Assembly (NCBI GenBank): GCA_028868455.1 | Contig: JAGWUK010000090.1 | Span: 1 to 8,783, forward strand | Reading direction: 5' to 3' | Length of the DNA: 8,783 nucleotides | Source of the DNA: Burkholderiales bacterium | GTDB lineage: Bacteria; Pseudomonadota; Gammaproteobacteria; Burkholderiales; Burkholderiaceae_D | Shown here: in pieces, positions 7,340 through 8,783 of the stretch | How the letters are laid out: every line of letters starts with the position of its first letter | How positions within the stretch are numbered: position 1 is the stretch's first letter | Made by a program: the position numbers and the translations under genes | Notes under the pieces: model-generated | Seen by the model: only the letters and a program-made list of their open reading frames with translations | What the model was told of the DNA's origin: nothing | Databases searched by the model: none

Positions 7340-7397
7340 CTGTCTGACGTGAGCAAGAATCACGAATGGATCCGGAGCTGTGTCAAATGGCAAAACT

Positions 7398-7448
7398 AAA
7401 AAATATCCCGCTATTTCAGCGCACAGACTCTGCAGAAAATAGCGGGAT
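7398..7448 (-). terminator. Rho-independent terminator after lpdA
   Basis: The arms ATCCCGCTATTT (7405-7416) and AAATAGCGGGAT (7437-7448) are perfectly complementary over 12 bp. Read on the minus strand, the hairpin is followed by AT-rich sequence with six T residues (A-run 7398-7403 on the plus strand). The 20-base loop is long but may contain a small inner stem. It begins about 70 bases past the lpdA stop codon and separates lpdA from zapE. There is no T-run on the plus strand, so it works in one direction only. Confidence 0.9.
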
Positions 7449-7467
7449 CAAGGACTATCTATTTCTT

Positions 7468-7498
7468 GCGTATGCCTTCAGATAAAGACGGCATACGC
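7468..7498 (-). other. Stem-loop in the lpdA 3' UTR
   Basis: GCGTATGCC (7468-7476) and GGCATACGC (7490-7498) form a perfect 9-bp stem with a 13-base loop, starting about 21 bases after the lpdA stop. No T-run follows on the minus strand. Being upstream of the true terminator, it may block 3' exonucleases or mark a processing site. The structure is seen; the role is inferred. Confidence 0.5.
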
Positions 7499-7519
7499 GG
7501 GCGAAACACTTACGCCAGA

Positions 7520-8782
7520 TCAGAAATTCAGCGAACGCTTATCGACTGCCAACGCAGCTTCTTTGGTCGCTTCCGACAAAGAAGGATGTGCATGGCAAAT
7601 GCGCGCGATGTCTTCGGACGATGCACGGAATTCCATCGCCACAACAGCTTCGGAAATCAGCTCGGAAGCCATAGGGCCAACGATATGCACGCCCAGAATT
7701 TCATCCGTTGTTGCGTCAGCCAGGAACTTCACCATACCGGACGTATCACCCAAAGCACGCGCACGGCCATTCGCCATGAATGGGAAAGTACCCGCTTTGT
7801 AGGCAACGCCATCGGCTTTTAACTGTTGCTCAGTGCGACCTACCCAAGCAATTTCCGGTGAAGTGTAGATCACCCAAGGAATCGTATTGAAATTGACATG
7901 CCCATGCTGACCAGCGATGCGCTCTGCCACCGCAACACCCTCTTCTTCCGCTTTGTGCGCCAGCATTGGACCGCGTACTACGTCGCCCACCGCCCAGACA
8001 TTTGGCAAATTTGTTTTGCAATCACCATCCACTGCGATGAAGCCACGTTCATCCAGCGCCAACCCTACACCTTCAGCGTTCAAACCATTGGTGTTCGGAG
8101 TGCGGCCGATAGAAATGATCAATTTATCGAATACTGCCTTATGCTCAACACCTTTGTCGTCAGCGTAGTTGACAGTCACATCCTTGCCATCATTAACGAT
8201 TTCGCCAATTTTCACGCCGAGACTGATTTTCAATCCTTGTTTGTCGAACAGTTTTTTCGCTTCTTTCGCAATTTGTTCATCCACTGCGCCAAGGAAGCTT
8301 GGCAATGCTTCGAGTACGGTAACTTCAGCACCGAGACGACGCCAGACGCTGCCCATTTCCAGCCCAATAACACCTGCGCCAATCACGCCAAGCTTTTTCG
8401 GCACTTCAGCAATATTCAAAGCACCTTCATTCGACAAAACCGTTTTCTCGTCAAACGCTGCGCCTGGCAGAGCACGTGCATTGGAGCCAGTAGCAACAAT
8501 GATGTGTTTACCGGTGATTGTCTCTTCCGATTTGCCCGCAACCTTGATTTCGTAACCGGCTGCGTCAGCTTTGACGAACGAACCGTGGCCATGGAAGAAA
8601 GTAACTTTATTCTTTTTGAACAAGAACAAAATACCGTCATTATTTTGCTTAACGATGGTGTTCTTGCGTCCCAACATTTTTGCAACATCCATGCCCAGAC
8701 CGGACACTGAAATGCCGTGGTCGGCAAACGCGTGACCAGCATGCTCAAAATGCTCAGAAGATTGCAACAGCGCCTTGGAAGG
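7520..8782 (-). CDS. lpdA: Dihydrolipoamide dehydrogenase (E3), N-terminus outside window
   Basis: This homodimeric flavoprotein reoxidises dihydrolipoyl groups on E2 and passes the electrons through FAD to NAD+. There are 420 in-frame codons from the right edge to the TGA at 7520-7522. The first visible residues, [10 protein letters not shown], directly follow the redox-disulfide motif (GTC-N-GCIPSKALL), so both active cysteines and the FAD GxGxxG motif are off the edge; some 50-60 residues are missing. Numbered from the leading Pro: second FAD motif ATGS near 97, NAD-binding GAGVIG at 135-140 with a following Glu-rich strand, GRTPNTNGL near 226, FAD-contacting VGDV near 265-268 with [12 protein letters not shown], and a C-terminal dimer domain with HAHPSLSE carrying the catalytic His399-Glu404 pair. 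In Burkholderiales an E3 placed beside zapE is typically the last gene of the sucA-sucB-lpdA (2-oxoglutarate dehydrogenase) cluster. The E1 and E2 genes are not visible here. Confidence 0.97.
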   Translation of the reverse strand, partial: PSKALLQSSEHFEHAGHAFADHGISVSGLGMDVAKMLGRKNTIVKQNNDGILFLFKKNKVTFFHGHGSFVKADAAGYEIKVAGKSEETITGKHIIVATGSNARALPGAAFDEKTVLSNEGALNIAEVPKKLGVIGAGVIGLEMGSVWRRLGAEVTVLEALPSFLGAVDEQIAKEAKKLFDKQGLKISLGVKIGEIVNDGKDVTVNYADDKGVEHKAVFDKLIISIGRTPNTNGLNAEGVGLALDERGFIAVDGDCKTNLPNVWAVGDVVRGPMLAHKAEEEGVAVAERIAGQHGHVNFNTIPWVIYTSPEIAWVGRTEQQLKADGVAYKAGTFPFMANGRARALGDTSGMVKFLADATTDEILGVHIVGPMASELISEAVVAMEFRASSEDIARICHAHPSLSEATKEAALAVDKRSLNF

Positions 8783-8783
8783 A

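Noticed and set aside
5548..7498. Shared GACGGCA and TATGCC words in the hairpins at 5548-5568 and 7468-7498
   Set aside because: The words occur in different order and spacing in the two structures, so a common repeat family is not supported.
7466..7822. Plus-strand frame starting in the lpdA-zapE gap
   Set aside because: Begins inside the 3'-UTR hairpin of lpdA and continues antisense to lpdA, with no supporting signals.
7898..8710. 270-codon open frame on the plus strand opposite lpdA
   Set aside because: Composition (Cys/His/Phe/Asn-rich, no domain, no ribosome site) is that of an antisense shadow. The minus-strand lpdA frame carries every expected motif.
8765..8767. TTG as a possible start codon of lpdA
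   Set aside because: The frame is open upstream to the window edge and reads P-S-K-A-L before this codon, the tail of the CIPSKALL active-site motif, so the codon is an internal Leu and the gene is cut by the edge.
1..8783. Search for CRISPR arrays, insertion sequences, attachment sites, tRNAs or riboswitches
   Set aside because: No spaced direct repeats, transposase or integrase motifs, cloverleaf-like segments or recognisable aptamer cores were seen on either strand. Most of the window is protein-coding on the minus strand.

Overview
The window looks like chromosomal core DNA from a betaproteobacterium, most likely Burkholderiales and probably of the Oxalobacteraceae type (Herminiimonas/Janthinobacterium-like). 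This rests on protein character, a base composition of roughly half G+C, and a gene order in which a 2-oxoglutarate-dehydrogenase-type lipoamide dehydrogenase precedes zapE. I inferred it from memory, without any search. There are no tRNA, rRNA, insertion-sequence, phage or CRISPR signatures.

Layout from left to right. Bases 2-73 hold the last 23 codons of an unidentified plus-strand gene. A GNRA-capped hairpin and a strong intrinsic terminator (151-179) follow it. Everything else is on the minus strand, so transcription runs right to left. The right edge carries lpdA (7520-8782, N-terminus outside the window), followed by a 9-bp hairpin and a textbook rho-independent terminator. After a candidate promoter comes a two-gene unit: zapE (6150-7247) and a small secreted cysteine-pair protein (5746-6150), joined by a one-base TGATG stop/start overlap. 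A 218-bp AT-rich gap with imperfect hairpins and a candidate promoter separates this from a second two-gene unit. That unit encodes a 1303-residue multi-pass membrane protein of the DUF2339 family (1616-5527) and a 473-residue DUF3999 protein with a signal peptide and a C-terminal anchor (195-1616), joined by a TAATG overlap.

How the genes work together. LpdA is the FAD-dependent E3 subunit that reoxidises dihydrolipoamide in 2-oxoacid dehydrogenase complexes. ZapE is an AFG1-type ATPase linked to cell division. The DUF2339/DUF3999 pair has no established function that I know of. Its tight coupling and complementary topology (a very large membrane protein plus a periplasmic beta-rich, membrane-anchored partner) suggest an envelope complex. 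It is the best candidate here for an undescribed system, although the families themselves are already catalogued. The coupling of zapE to a small secreted cysteine-pair protein is the second point of interest.
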